DNA from: J061 sp003695725 [NCBI: Candidatus Schekmanbacteria bacterium]
GTDB taxonomy: Bacteria; Schekmanbacteria; GWA2-38-11
Reading direction: 5' to 3'
Length of the DNA: 21,841 bases
NCBI GenBank assembly: GCA_003695725.1
Contig: RFHX01000188.1
Location: forward strand, 1 to 21,841
This document shows, in pieces, positions 1-8,151 of the stretch. The position numbers and the translations under genes are program-made. Every line of letters begins with the position of its first letter. Within the stretch, counting starts at the first letter, position 1. The notes under the pieces were generated by a model that saw only the letters and a list, made by a program, of their open reading frames with translations, was not told the DNA's origin and made no database searches.

Positions 1-378
1 GCTTTCGAAGCAAATAAAAAGTGTTCAATTTTCCGACAAAACAAGTCATCATTGATAATATTAGTAAACACATTGAATTTTAATGAAATTTATTTACCTC
101 ATCATTTCTGATTTCAAGATCTTCATACCCCATTATGTAAAGCATCATAGATTTAAAAATCTCGTGTAGATATCCATTAAAATGATATTGAAAGCAATAG
201 TAAGGAATGTCTGGATACATCAATGAAGTCGTAAAAGAACATTTTTATGCCTCAGAGGATGAGATTTCTTGAAATCGGAAAATAACAGCTTTAATAGAAG
301 TCGATATGTCAACAACCCCTCAAAATGGGTCATTACAAAAGAGGCTTCACTGAATGAACTATAATAAAAAGATAAAAT
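1..378. other. Intergenic/edge region without a convincing gene
   Basis: This is the 3' flank of tsaD. I see no conserved domain, RNA gene or strong terminator. The longest plausible reading frame is on the minus strand at 80-220: 46 codons with an ATG at 218-220, rich in Tyr, Phe, Met and His. It is preceded in frame by a stop and has no clear ribosome-binding site, so it may be a gene remnant or chance. A 6-bp inverted repeat with a 2-base centre (GATTTC-TT-GAAATC) lies at 263-276 and another (AGATTT-AA-AAATCT) at 149-162. Neither is followed by a T-run in the tsaD direction, so neither is called a terminator. Confidence 0.5.
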
Positions 379-1416
379 CTATAATCGTGCTCTTGGCTCG
401 GCATTTAGTGAGAGTGTTGCGCCAACCCCTTCTCTCTTGAATTTATAATAACCTGCTATCCCAACCATTGCGGCATTGTCGATGCAGTAAGATGCATTTG
501 GTATATAGAGCTTCATACCTTCTCTTTTGCACTCATCGTACATTTTCTGCCTCAATGCGCTGTTGCATGCAACACCTCCTGCAATAGTGACAACTTTACA
601 ATTGTAATGTTTTGCAGCAGATAATGTCTTTTCAACAAGAACATCAACTACCGATTCTTGAAAAGCGCGTGCCACATCGGCTTTGAATTGCTTTGACATC
701 TCTTCTGATAGAATTATCTGTCTGCGCTTATCATAGAAACCTTTATCCTTCAAATAAGTAAGCACAGCTGTCTTCACTCCGCTGAAGCTAAAACAAAGTT
801 TCTTGCCCCGCACTACTGCTTTTGGAAATTTTATCTTACCCATCTCTCCTTCTTTGGCAATCTTATCTATTACAGGACCGCCCGGATAACCGAGGCCAAG
901 CATCTTTGCCACTTTGTCGAAAGCTTCGCCTGCCGCATCATCAACCGTATAACCGAGCAATTTGTATTCCCCAATCGCCTTTACAAGATAAATATTCGTA
1001 TGACCTCCGGAGACAACAAGGGTAATGTATGGAAACTCAACCTTTCCATGCTCGATTATACTTGAAAGCAAATGTCCTTCAAGATGATTGACGGCAATCA
1101 GTGGCACATTCAAAGCATAGGCAAGGGCTTTTGCAAAAGACACTCCTACAAGCAGCGACCCGACAAGTCCGGGACCATAGGTAACTGCCACTGCATTTAT
1201 CGAGGAAATGTCAGTATCCGCATCTGAAAGAGCTTTTTCTGTGACTGGATAAATAGATTCAATATGAGCTCTTGAAGCAAGCTCAGGGACAACACCGCCA
1301 TATTTGGAATGAATTTCAATTTGCGAAGCAACGACATTCGAAAGAACCTTGCGGCCGTCTTTTACAACTGCAGCTGCAGTTTCATCACAGGAACTTTCTA
1401 TTGCAAGAATCAGCAT
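379..1416 (-). CDS. tsaD: tRNA N6-adenosine threonylcarbamoyltransferase TsaD (Gcp/Kae1/YgjD family)
   Basis: TsaD transfers the threonylcarbamoyl group from threonylcarbamoyl-AMP to A37 of ANN-decoding tRNAs (t6A) in the cytoplasm, working with TsaB/TsaE in bacteria. The 345-residue product has normal family length and the ASKHA-fold landmarks: the N-terminal start LAIESSCDET (residues 4-13), the metal-binding pair H111/H115 in HLEGH, a Gly-rich VVSGGHT segment and a C-terminal CIDNAAM segment that supplies the metal-binding Asp. The ATG at 1414-1416 overlaps the upstream kinase stop by 7 bp (ATGCTGA), so the two genes are probably translationally coupled. GGGTGG just before the ATG is a modest ribosome-binding site. 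TsaB and TsaE are not in this window. The family call is near certain. Confidence 0.97.
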   Translation of the reverse strand: MLILAIESSCDETAAAVVKDGRKVLSNVVASQIEIHSKYGGVVPELASRAHIESIYPVTEKALSDADTDISSINAVAVTYGPGLVGSLLVGVSFAKALAYALNVPLIAVNHLEGHLLSSIIEHGKVEFPYITLVVSGGHTNIYLVKAIGEYKLLGYTVDDAAGEAFDKVAKMLGLGYPGGPVIDKIAKEGEMGKIKFPKAVVRGKKLCFSFSGVKTAVLTYLKDKGFYDKRRQIILSEEMSKQFKADVARAFQESVVDVLVEKTLSAAKHYNCKVVTIAGGVACNSALRQKMYDECKREGMKLYIPNASYCIDNAAMVGIAGYYKFKREGVGATLSLNAEPRARL

Positions 1417-2495
1417 TCCACCCTAACTCCTTCATCTATTTCAATTTTTGAAGCTTCGCCTCCCTTTTTCTTAATTGCTTCTATTACCTCATTCTCCTTC
1501 TTTGGGCAATACACTATGAAGCATCCGCCCCCACCTGAGCCGTTGACTTTGGCTCCCTTTGCTCCTACACTCAAAGCCGCATCGATCATATCATTTATTT
1601 GTGGAGTAGAAACTGACAGATTGTCGCGAAGAATTTGATGATGCCTGTTAAAAAGCTCACCTATCCTATCTTCATCGACACTGTCTTTTTCCACTTCATC
1701 AAGAGCTTCAGAAGTCAGATCCCTTATCTTCAGAGCGCCTGCAAATATTCTATATGACTCCCTGTCCAGCTTTTCCTCATATGAATCTGCTATATCTGAG
1801 GAGGCAGTCAAGATGTCAATATCAGGCAAATCCTTCTTGATCATATCCACTGCGCCAAAAAATCCTTTCTTTATTCTTGATAAAACTCCAATGGTATCTT
1901 TTTGAACAAGACTGTCGCCCAAGACAAAACCATTCAATTTATTCTTTAACTTCCTATATTTCACATCACCTGAAAAATCCATAAAAAGCATACCCCCAAT
2001 GGCGGCACAAAGATGGTCCTGCATACCTCCGGGTTCGTTGAATGCTTCAACTTCAGCTTTAAATGCAAGCTTTGCAATATCAAAGGAGGAATAATTTTCT
2101 TTTTCTCCTGAAATTGCAAGAAGAAAGGCTATCCATGCTACTACCATTGCAGAGGAACTCGAAACGCCCTTCTTAATTGGAATCGTGCTTTCAATCTTGC
2201 AATCAAACCCTTGTGGAAATTGAACTCCCATTGACTTCAACAGATTAAAAGCGCTTCTCAAATAATCGCGATTGTTCTTCAAAGTATTGAGATTATCCAA
2301 ATCAATTTTTTCAAAAGAAGTTATATCGGGTAAATCTATACTGAGAGACCGCCCCACTACTGCGTTGCCTGAAATTTTTATTCTTCTATTTATTGCCGCA
2401 GAGATTACATTGAATCCAAGATAATCCTGATGTTCACCAAAAAGGCAAATACGTCCCGGCGCAGAAACAGTCAAAGTCATTATATCTTCTTCCAT
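1410..2495 (-). CDS. GHMP-family sugar kinase (galactokinase/heptose-kinase-like)
   Basis: A small-molecule kinase of the GHMP fold, which uses ATP to phosphorylate a sugar or related alcohol. Visible motifs (361-residue numbering) are the N-terminal PGRICLFGEHQDY (13-25), close to the galactokinase signature; the phosphate-binding loop KKGVSSSSAMVV (108-119); a catalytic-Asp region GGMQDH with D160; and the C-terminal Gly-rich motif 3, NGSGGGGC. The substrate cannot be fixed: galactose, a heptose 7-phosphate, fucose or another sugar are all possible. An internal ATG five codons in (2478-2480) gives the typical family start MTLTVSAPGR and is preceded by GGAAGAAG, so the true start may be 2480 (356 residues). 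The gene is first in a pair with tsaD. The family is certain, the substrate unknown. Confidence 0.88.
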   Translation of the reverse strand: MEEDIMTLTVSAPGRICLFGEHQDYLGFNVISAAINRRIKISGNAVVGRSLSIDLPDITSFEKIDLDNLNTLKNNRDYLRSAFNLLKSMGVQFPQGFDCKIESTIPIKKGVSSSSAMVVAWIAFLLAISGEKENYSSFDIAKLAFKAEVEAFNEPGGMQDHLCAAIGGMLFMDFSGDVKYRKLKNKLNGFVLGDSLVQKDTIGVLSRIKKGFFGAVDMIKKDLPDIDILTASSDIADSYEEKLDRESYRIFAGALKIRDLTSEALDEVEKDSVDEDRIGELFNRHHQILRDNLSVSTPQINDMIDAALSVGAKGAKVNGSGGGGCFIVYCPKKENEVIEAIKKKGGEASKIEIDEGVRVEC

Positions 2496-2535
2496 TGTTA
2501 CATCATTTCTTGTTAAACTGATTCATATTGAGAGG

Positions 2536-2564
2536 ATTTAACATAAAAAAACTCTTACCTTCAA
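2536..2564 (-). promoter_or_regulatory. Possible sigma-70 promoter for GHMP kinase-tsaD
   Basis: On the minus strand TTGAAG (2559-2564) and TTAAAT (2536-2541) are separated by 17 bp, about 40-56 bp upstream of the two candidate starts. Each hexamer matches the consensus at four of six positions, so this is only a candidate. Confidence 0.3.
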
Positions 2565-2630
2565 TAAAGTTTTTGATTTCCTCATGTATTCTCATTTCAA
2601 TCATTATTTCTACAAAACAAAGCATTTAAA

Positions 2631-2659
2631 TTGACTAAAAAAAACATCTGAATTACAAT
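2631..2659 (+). promoter_or_regulatory. Sigma-70-type promoter of the aminotransferase-response regulator unit
   Basis: TTGACT (2631-2636) and TACAAT (2654-2659) are separated by exactly 17 bp, which puts transcription start near 2666. The leader to the ATG at 2739 is about 73 nt. It carries four CATAG pentamers at 2674-2701 and then the strong ribosome-binding site. Confidence 0.65.
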
Positions 2660-2724
2660 GCAGACAATAAAATCATAGTTTCATAGACATAGAGTGCATA
2701 GAAATAAAAAAAAGAGAAAGTTGA

Positions 2725-2732
2725 AAAGGAGA
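2725..2732 (+). promoter_or_regulatory. Shine-Dalgarno site fixing the aminotransferase start
   Basis: AAAGGAGA ends 6 nt before the ATG at 2739. The reading frame is open back to a GTG at 2694, but that extension is only a run of Lys/Arg codons with no ribosome-binding site. The start is therefore placed at 2739. Confidence 0.8.
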
Positions 2733-2738
2733 TTGAAA

Positions 2739-3932
2739 ATGGAACTTAGTGAAAGAGCAAAAGCCCTCAAGCCATCGCCAACTTTATCAATTACAGCGCT
2801 TGCAAATAAGCTGAAAGCCGAAGGCAAAGATGTCATAGGATTTGGCGCAGGACAGCCTGATTTTGATACGCCTGACAACATAAAAGAAGCGGCAAAAAGA
2901 GCAATAGATAATGGTTTCACTAAATACACTCCTTCTGCTGGAATCAATGAATTGAAAGACGCAATCATCGAAAAATTCAAATCAGAAAACGGACTCGAAT
3001 ATAAAAGAAGTGAGATTGTAGTTTCTTCAGGGGCTAAGGATTTTCTCTTCAATCTTGCAATGGTCTTACTGAATCCCGGCGATGAAGTTATCATCCCTTC
3101 TCCCTATTGGGTATCATACCCTGACCAAGTGGAAATCGCAGGAGGCAAACCTGTAATCGTAGAGACAAAGGAAGAAGACGGATTCTGCCTCAAAGCAGAT
3201 GCTCTGCGGGAAAAAATAACTGAAAGGACAAAAGCTCTTATCTTAAACAGCCCGTCGAATCCAACAGGCGGTGCATATGAAGTAAAAGATCTCGAAGAAA
3301 TTGCAGAAGTTGTTCTTGAAAAAGGAATTCTTGTAATTTCCGATGAAATTTACGAACGCCTTGTTTATGACGGTTACAAACATACAAGTATTGCATCGCT
3401 ATCCAATGAAATGAAGAAAAATACAATCGTCGTAAACGGCGTATCAAAAACCTATTCAATGACAGGATGGAGAATAGGATATGGCGCCGGCAATGAAGAA
3501 ATAATGTCGGCTATCACTAAACTTCAAAGCCAGTCGATTTCAAACCCTGTATCAATCTCTCAAATGGCTAGCATTGAAGCAATCACAGGAGACCAATCGG
3601 CAGTTGAGAAAATGCGCCTTGCATTTGATGAAAGACGCAAGTTTGTCGTCTCGAAACTCAATTCAATAGAAGGAGTCAAATGTTTCAATCCAAAAGGCGC
3701 TTTCTATTGTTTCCCAAACTTTTCAGGAATTTATGGAAAAAGCTTTGAAGGAAAAGCCATCAATTCCTCGAATGACCTCACAGAAACGCTCCTTAGCAGT
3801 TTCAATGTAGCGGCTGTACCGGGTGCAGCGTTCGGAAGCGACAATAATATCAGAATTTCCTATGCAACAGGGATGGAAATGCTCGAGAAGGGACTAAAGA
3901 GAATTGAAGATTTTGTTTCTGCCCTAAAATAA
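2739..3932 (+). CDS. aspC: PLP-dependent class I aminotransferase (aspartate aminotransferase type)
   Basis: A fold-type I pyridoxal-phosphate aminotransferase, most like the Igamma aspartate (or aspartate/prephenate) aminotransferases that interconvert aspartate/2-oxoglutarate and oxaloacetate/glutamate in the cytoplasm. In the 397-residue product, GAGQPDFDTP (36-45) is the substrate-loop motif of this group, NSPSNPTGG (170-178) carries the conserved Asn, SDEIYE (201-206) the Asp and Tyr that hold the cofactor ring, and SKTYSMTGWR has the Schiff-base Lys237. RISYAT near the C-terminus carries the carboxylate-binding Arg. The length is normal and the start is fixed by the ribosome-binding site. 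A response regulator follows 12 bp downstream on the same strand. Exact amino-acid specificity cannot be read from sequence. Confidence 0.9.
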   Translation: MELSERAKALKPSPTLSITALANKLKAEGKDVIGFGAGQPDFDTPDNIKEAAKRAIDNGFTKYTPSAGINELKDAIIEKFKSENGLEYKRSEIVVSSGAKDFLFNLAMVLLNPGDEVIIPSPYWVSYPDQVEIAGGKPVIVETKEEDGFCLKADALREKITERTKALILNSPSNPTGGAYEVKDLEEIAEVVLEKGILVISDEIYERLVYDGYKHTSIASLSNEMKKNTIVVNGVSKTYSMTGWRIGYGAGNEEIMSAITKLQSQSISNPVSISQMASIEAITGDQSAVEKMRLAFDERRKFVVSKLNSIEGVKCFNPKGAFYCFPNFSGIYGKSFEGKAINSSNDLTETLLSSFNVAAVPGAAFGSDNNIRISYATGMEMLEKGLKRIEDFVSALK

Positions 3933-3944
3933 AGGGATAGGAAT

Positions 3945-4349
3945 ATGAAAGATGATGACGATGGAAAGATTTCTGTGCTTGTAATAGAAGACGATGAGGT
4001 TTTCAAGCAATTTCTGAAAAAATTTCTGAAAGAAAAGGGAATGAATGTCTCTCTTGCCTCGAATGGTTTGGAAGGATTGGCAAAAATCGAGAAACAACAT
4101 TTTGATCTCATCATAACCGACCTTAAAATGCCAAAAATGAATGGAATGGATTTTTTGAAAGAATTAAAAAACAAAAAAGGCAATGATGTAGCAGTCATTG
4201 TTTTAACCGCTTATGGTGAAATGGACAACTATGTGCAGGCAATAGACTGGGGAGTTTATGAATTTCTACACAAGCCTGTTGATGTCGAAGTCCTCTCTGA
4301 AATAATAGAAAAAGCCGTCAGCGAAAGAAATATAAGAAAAAACCAATAA
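3945..4349 (+). CDS. Stand-alone response-regulator receiver protein
   Basis: A 134-residue CheY-like receiver with no output domain. The acidic pocket is E15-D16-D17, the phospho-acceptor is D59 in IITDLKMP, and the switch residues T88 (VLTAYGE) and K110 (FLHKPVD) are all present, so it should be phosphorylatable. The N-terminus begins with four consecutive Asp residues before the beta-1 strand. It starts 12 bp after the aminotransferase, behind a modest ribosome-binding site (AGGGATAGG), and probably shares its mRNA. No histidine kinase lies in the window, so the partner is unknown. It could relay phosphate in a multi-step system or bind a partner protein. The gene ends 21 bp from the convergent porB gene with no obvious hairpin between. 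Confidence 0.92.
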   Translation: MKDDDDGKISVLVIEDDEVFKQFLKKFLKEKGMNVSLASNGLEGLAKIEKQHFDLIITDLKMPKMNGMDFLKELKNKKGNDVAVIVLTAYGEMDNYVQAIDWGVYEFLHKPVDVEVLSEIIEKAVSERNIRKNQ

Positions 4350-4370
4350 AAAATTCTTTCAATATCCAGT

Positions 4371-5255
4371 TCAAGATGCCAACCTCAGGAGACTTTCCCA
4401 CCTTTCGTCAACCATCTGCTGAATGGTGTCAACTTCTCTTTCGGTGAGATGGGCAAATCGTTTTTGCAGACTGAAGTAATCATTGACAGGAATCTCCTTT
4501 TCCGGCTTTCTGACTACATATTTTTCTCCATCATAAACCTCATAAAGAGGATGCATCTTCGACCAAGTTGCATAACGAGCAATCTTTATCGAATCTTCAG
4601 AGGAAGAGCGCCATCCGGGAGGACAGGGAGATAAAATATGGAAGAAGCGAAGGCCCCTCATAGTAGTTGCTTTCTTGAATTTGACATAAAGGTCTTCAGG
4701 ATAAGCGACATTTCCTGTTGCAGCATATGGAATTCGGTGTGCCGCCATAATCTGAATTATATCCTTCTTGGGCCTGTCCTTGTAATGTGTACCCGGTGTC
4801 GTTGTAGTCCATGCACCCAAAGGAGTTGATGAGCTTCTTTGGATTCCTGTATTCATATACGCTTCATTATCATAACAGACATAAATAATATCATCATTTC
4901 TTTCTGCCGCCCCTGACAATGCCTGAAGACCGATGTCGAAAGTACCTCCATCTCCTGCCAGAGCAACAACATTTACATCGTTTTTCTTCTGCATCTCAAG
5001 GGATGCTCTTATTCCTGCCGCTGTCGATGCGGCAGTTTCAAACGCCGTATGGATTACATTGACTTTAAGTGTAGAATAGGGATAAGGTCCCTGAATAACA
5101 GACCAACAACATGCAGGAATCACGATTATGGTTTTTTTGCCGAGGGCTTTCAACAGATACCTTCCAACAATCGGTGCACCACATCCCTGACAGGCATAAT
5201 GCCCCGGATGAAAAAATTCTTCAGAGGGAATTCTTACTTTTTTAGGTCGAGCCAT
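4371..5255 (-). CDS. porB: 2-oxoacid (pyruvate):ferredoxin oxidoreductase, beta subunit (TPP-binding)
   Basis: The thiamine-pyrophosphate and proximal [4Fe-4S] subunit of a pyruvate:ferredoxin oxidoreductase-type enzyme, which makes acetyl-CoA, CO2 and reduced ferredoxin in the cytoplasm. In 294 residues I see the cluster cysteines C22 and C25 (CQGC), C50 and C211 (SPCPPGW), the arrangement usual for PorB. The TPP/Mg motif is GDGG (101-104) followed by YDNEAYMNTG (128-137). It is the last gene of a four-gene operon, and its ATG lies 22 bp inside the end of porA. Pyruvate is the likely substrate from motif similarity, but 2-oxoisovalerate or another 2-oxoacid is not excluded. Confidence 0.93.
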   Translation of the reverse strand: MARPKKVRIPSEEFFHPGHYACQGCGAPIVGRYLLKALGKKTIIVIPACCWSVIQGPYPYSTLKVNVIHTAFETAASTAAGIRASLEMQKKNDVNVVALAGDGGTFDIGLQALSGAAERNDDIIYVCYDNEAYMNTGIQRSSSTPLGAWTTTTPGTHYKDRPKKDIIQIMAAHRIPYAATGNVAYPEDLYVKFKKATTMRGLRFFHILSPCPPGWRSSSEDSIKIARYATWSKMHPLYEVYDGEKYVVRKPEKEIPVNDYFSLQKRFAHLTEREVDTIQQMVDERWESLLRLAS

Positions 5256-6391
5256 ATTTCTTCACCTGCTTTTATCTTTTTGTTGGAAGCCATAATATCT
5301 ATGGCTTCATTCAATACGCCCAAATGGACATCTCTGCCGCCAAGTCCTACGATGAAGGGATAGATTTCAGGAATGTCTCCATTCCCAATTATATTTGCTC
5401 TCAAAGTCTGCGCAAATACGCCGCCATTTCCCGGAGAATAATTCCTATCTATTACACCTACCTTCCGTTTCCCTCTTATGGCATTTAAAATGTCTTCACG
5501 AGGGAAGGGATTGAAAAGGCGAAGTTTGATCAATCCTGCTTTGATTCCTTTTTTTCTATATTCGTCAATCACAATTCTTGCAGTGCTTGTAACAGTGCTC
5601 GATGTTATGAGACTTATCTCAGCATCTTCGTTCCTATACTCTTCAAGGGTGCCATAGACTCGTCCAAATTTTTTGCCAAATTCAGCTCCGCATTTATTCA
5701 CAACAGCAGGCACAGTATCCATCGATTCCTTAATCATATGTCTAAACTCCATATAGGCATCGGGATAAACTATGCTGTTGAAAGCATGCGGTTTCTTGAC
5801 ATCAATCTTGAATTTTGGCCTGAATTTTCTAAGGAAGCGGTCAACATCCGATTGCTCAGGAATATCCACTGCCTCATTTGTATGGGAAAGATAGAAGCCG
5901 TCAAAAACTACCATAAAGGGCAGATTTACCTTCTCGGCAATCCAATATGCCTGAATGATTGAATCAAGAACTTCCTGATTACTTTCACAATAGAGCTGAA
6001 TCCAACCGGTATCCCTTTGTGAAAGCGAATCTGTTTGGTCAGTCCAAATGCTCCATGGAGGACTGACAGAGCGGTTTACATTCGTCATAACAATAGGCAC
6101 TCTTGAGCCGGCTGCCCAATGCAGCATCTCATGCATTAGCAGCAAGCCCTGTGATGAAGTTGCAGTAAAAACTCTTGAACCACCAAGCGCCGCCCCTATA
6201 CAACATGCCATTGCAGAATGTTCAGATTCAACCTTCAGAAACTTCGCATCTATCTCTCCATCGGCACACATCTCCGAAATCAATTCAACTACTTGAGATT
6301 GAGGAGTAATGGGATATGCGGCTACTACGGAAACACGGGAAAGTTTCACACCAATTGAAACCGCATGATTTGCCATCAAAACTTTTCTCAA
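5234..6391 (-). CDS. porA: 2-oxoacid (pyruvate):ferredoxin oxidoreductase, alpha subunit, TTG start
   Basis: The alpha subunit (domains I and II of the fused enzymes), which forms the active site with the beta subunit. The 385-residue product has the family opening AAYPITPQSQ (24-33), the KVESEHSAM segment and TATSSQGLLLMHE, all standard for PorA. The start appears to be TTG at 6389-6391. A strong GGAGGT-type ribosome-binding site lies 6 nt upstream, and the TTG overlaps the stop of the preceding gene as TTGA. The first in-frame ATG is five codons later, about 21 nt from that site, and is the alternative. Same operon as porG, the GltD-like subunit and porB. Confidence 0.93.
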   Translation of the reverse strand: MRKVLMANHAVSIGVKLSRVSVVAAYPITPQSQVVELISEMCADGEIDAKFLKVESEHSAMACCIGAALGGSRVFTATSSQGLLLMHEMLHWAAGSRVPIVMTNVNRSVSPPWSIWTDQTDSLSQRDTGWIQLYCESNQEVLDSIIQAYWIAEKVNLPFMVVFDGFYLSHTNEAVDIPEQSDVDRFLRKFRPKFKIDVKKPHAFNSIVYPDAYMEFRHMIKESMDTVPAVVNKCGAEFGKKFGRVYGTLEEYRNEDAEISLITSSTVTSTARIVIDEYRKKGIKAGLIKLRLFNPFPREDILNAIRGKRKVGVIDRNYSPGNGGVFAQTLRANIIGNGDIPEIYPFIVGLGGRDVHLGVLNEAIDIMASNKKIKAGEEIWLDLKK

Positions 6392-8151
6392 GACTTTACC
6401 TCCTCAACCATTTCAATTACATTTCGGGGACATTCCGAATAACAGATTGAACACCCTTTGCAGTGATCATAGTCAATCTCATAGGTAAACCCCTTTCTCA
6501 CCCTCTTTAGGACAGAAATATCAGGGCAGAATTTATAGCAGTTATCACAATCAGTACATCTGCCGCAGTTAAAACACCTTTCAGCTTCCGCAATCGCCTC
6601 TCTTTTACTCAATGTTTGAACTACTTCAGAAAAATCTTTTTTTCTTTTTTCAACATCTGCTTTTCTTATCTGTGGCGGGTCAGCAGGCATAAAATAATCG
6701 ATATTGAGGTTTTGGTATTCGACAATTGTGCTCAATTTTTCAATTATCTCCTCTGAAGAATTCCCATAATTGGAAAATGAGATTCCTCCTTGCGCTCCAA
6801 TTCTTATCTTTTCATAATCGAGTGCAAAGCTTTTTCCATTTATCATAGAAATAACAGCCAAAGCCGCCCTTTTTCCCCCGGCAATAGCTTCAACTATACT
6901 TCTTGGACCTCCTGCAAAATCTCCGGCCGTAAAGACTCTTTCAATAGGAGTAATACAGCCATATCGCAGAGATGAGAAAAATGATTCCTCATCAACAAGA
7001 GGTTTCAAAATTGAAGAATCGATGTCTTCACCTATGGCAACTATGGCACAATCAAAATCCTCTTCGAAGGTATCGCCTTTAATAGGCACAGGTCTTCTTC
7101 TTCCGCTTGCATCAGGTTTTCCAAGTTTCATTCGCTGAAACCTGATACCCTCAAGTTTATTATCTTTACCCTTTAAAAAGGCATATGGCGCAACAAGAAA
7201 ATTGATGTCAACTCCCTCCTCGACGGCATCGGTTATTTCCTCCGGGAATGCCCCCATCTCGATTCGTGTCCTTCTATAAAACATCTTTACTTCACAACCT
7301 AACCTCAGCGCGCTTCTTGCCACATCGACTGCCGTGTTTCCACCTCCGATGACAGCCACTTTCCTACCCGGCGCTTTCATTCTTCCAAGACTAATGTCCT
7401 TTAAAAACTTACTGCCGTCGATTATTCCTTCTGCTTCTTCCCCTTCTATTCCAAGCTTTCTCGAAAAGGTGGCGCCTGCAGCAATTATGAGTGCATCAGA
7501 TTTATTAAGCAGTCCCTTGATGGAAAGATCTTTTCCAAGTCTTTTACCGCAAACAATATCAACAGCATTGTCTCTTATCCTTTCAATTTCCCAATCAAGG
7601 ATATCCTTAGGTAAGCGGTATGCCGGAATACCATAACGAAGAATTCCGCCCGGAGATTTAAAAGAATCATAAACAGTCACTGCTATATCATTTCTTGCAA
7701 GATGATAAGCCGCTGTCAATCCCGCCACTCCGGCTCCAATTACAGCTACTCTTCCCTTCTTTTTTCCCCCTTTTTTTACTATTCTTCTTTTCCTTCCATA
7801 CTTCTGAAAAGCCATATCTGAAACAAATCTTTCTATGGCATTTATTGAAAGCGGCTCGTCGAAAAAACCTCTATTGCATCCGCTTTCACAGGGATGGTAG
7901 CAAGCTCTTCCGCATACGGCAGGGAAGGGATTTTCTTCTCTGATTAGATTCCAGGCATCGATGTATTTGCGCTGTGAAACAAGAGACATTACTCCTTCGA
8001 TATTTTCTCCTGCCGGGCAGGATTCACGGCAAGGGGCAGTCTTCTCTTTATAAACAGGCCTGACATTTCTCCATGCACCTGTTATATTCCTTGCAACGGA
8101 TTCATTGCAAAGAGCAAGAAAGAATTTACTGTTTCGATTTTTTCTTTTCAT
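6388..8151 (-). CDS. GltD-like NAD(P)H/FAD oxidoreductase fused to a PorD-type 2[4Fe-4S] ferredoxin
   Basis: A 587-residue electron-transfer subunit. Residues 41-92 hold the N-terminal iron-sulfur region of the GltD family (Cys 41, 45, 80, 84, 88, 92). GAGVAGLTAAYH (139-150) is the FAD Rossmann motif and GGGNTAVDVARS (269-280) the NAD(P) motif, followed by FYRRTR, whose basic residues would suit NADP. AGDFAGG (409-415) is the second FAD contact. The last 65 residues are ferredoxin-like: Cys 526, 529, 532, 535, 538, 542 and 564, 567, 570, 574 resemble the PorD subunit plus extra cysteines. It overlaps porG by 26 bp and porA by 4 bp (TTGA). In this context it should link the 2-oxoacid oxidoreductase to NAD(P)H. 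It is not a true glutamate synthase subunit, because no large subunit is present. Confidence 0.88.
   Translation of the reverse strand: MKRKNRNSKFFLALCNESVARNITGAWRNVRPVYKEKTAPCRESCPAGENIEGVMSLVSQRKYIDAWNLIREENPFPAVCGRACYHPCESGCNRGFFDEPLSINAIERFVSDMAFQKYGRKRRIVKKGGKKKGRVAVIGAGVAGLTAAYHLARNDIAVTVYDSFKSPGGILRYGIPAYRLPKDILDWEIERIRDNAVDIVCGKRLGKDLSIKGLLNKSDALIIAAGATFSRKLGIEGEEAEGIIDGSKFLKDISLGRMKAPGRKVAVIGGGNTAVDVARSALRLGCEVKMFYRRTRIEMGAFPEEITDAVEEGVDINFLVAPYAFLKGKDNKLEGIRFQRMKLGKPDASGRRRPVPIKGDTFEEDFDCAIVAIGEDIDSSILKPLVDEESFFSSLRYGCITPIERVFTAGDFAGGPRSIVEAIAGGKRAALAVISMINGKSFALDYEKIRIGAQGGISFSNYGNSSEEIIEKLSTIVEYQNLNIDYFMPADPPQIRKADVEKRKKDFSEVVQTLSKREAIAEAERCFNCGRCTDCDNCYKFCPDISVLKRVRKGFTYEIDYDHCKGCSICYSECPRNVIEMVEEVKS
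6398..6404 (-). promoter_or_regulatory. Shine-Dalgarno site supporting the TTG start of porA
   Basis: On the minus strand AGGAGGT lies 6 nt before the TTG at 6389-6391, inside the 3' end of the upstream gene. It is one of the strongest ribosome-binding sites in the window, and its spacing fits the TTG and not the downstream ATG. Confidence 0.75.

Noticed and set aside
660-690. TGGCACG on the minus strand inside tsaD, resembling a -24 element.
   Set aside because: The matching -12 position reads TTTC rather than TTGC, and the bases are explained by coding sequence.
1103-1118. TGGCACATTCAAAGCA inside tsaD on the plus strand, with GG-N10-GC spacing like a sigma-54 promoter.
   Set aside because: The -12 element lacks the TT of TTGC, it is antisense inside a conserved gene, and no plus-strand gene follows.
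2694-2738. GTG start extending the aminotransferase by 15 residues (Lys/Arg-rich).
   Set aside because: No ribosome-binding site precedes it, while AAAGGAGA lies 6 nt before the ATG at 2739, which gives the normal family N-terminus.
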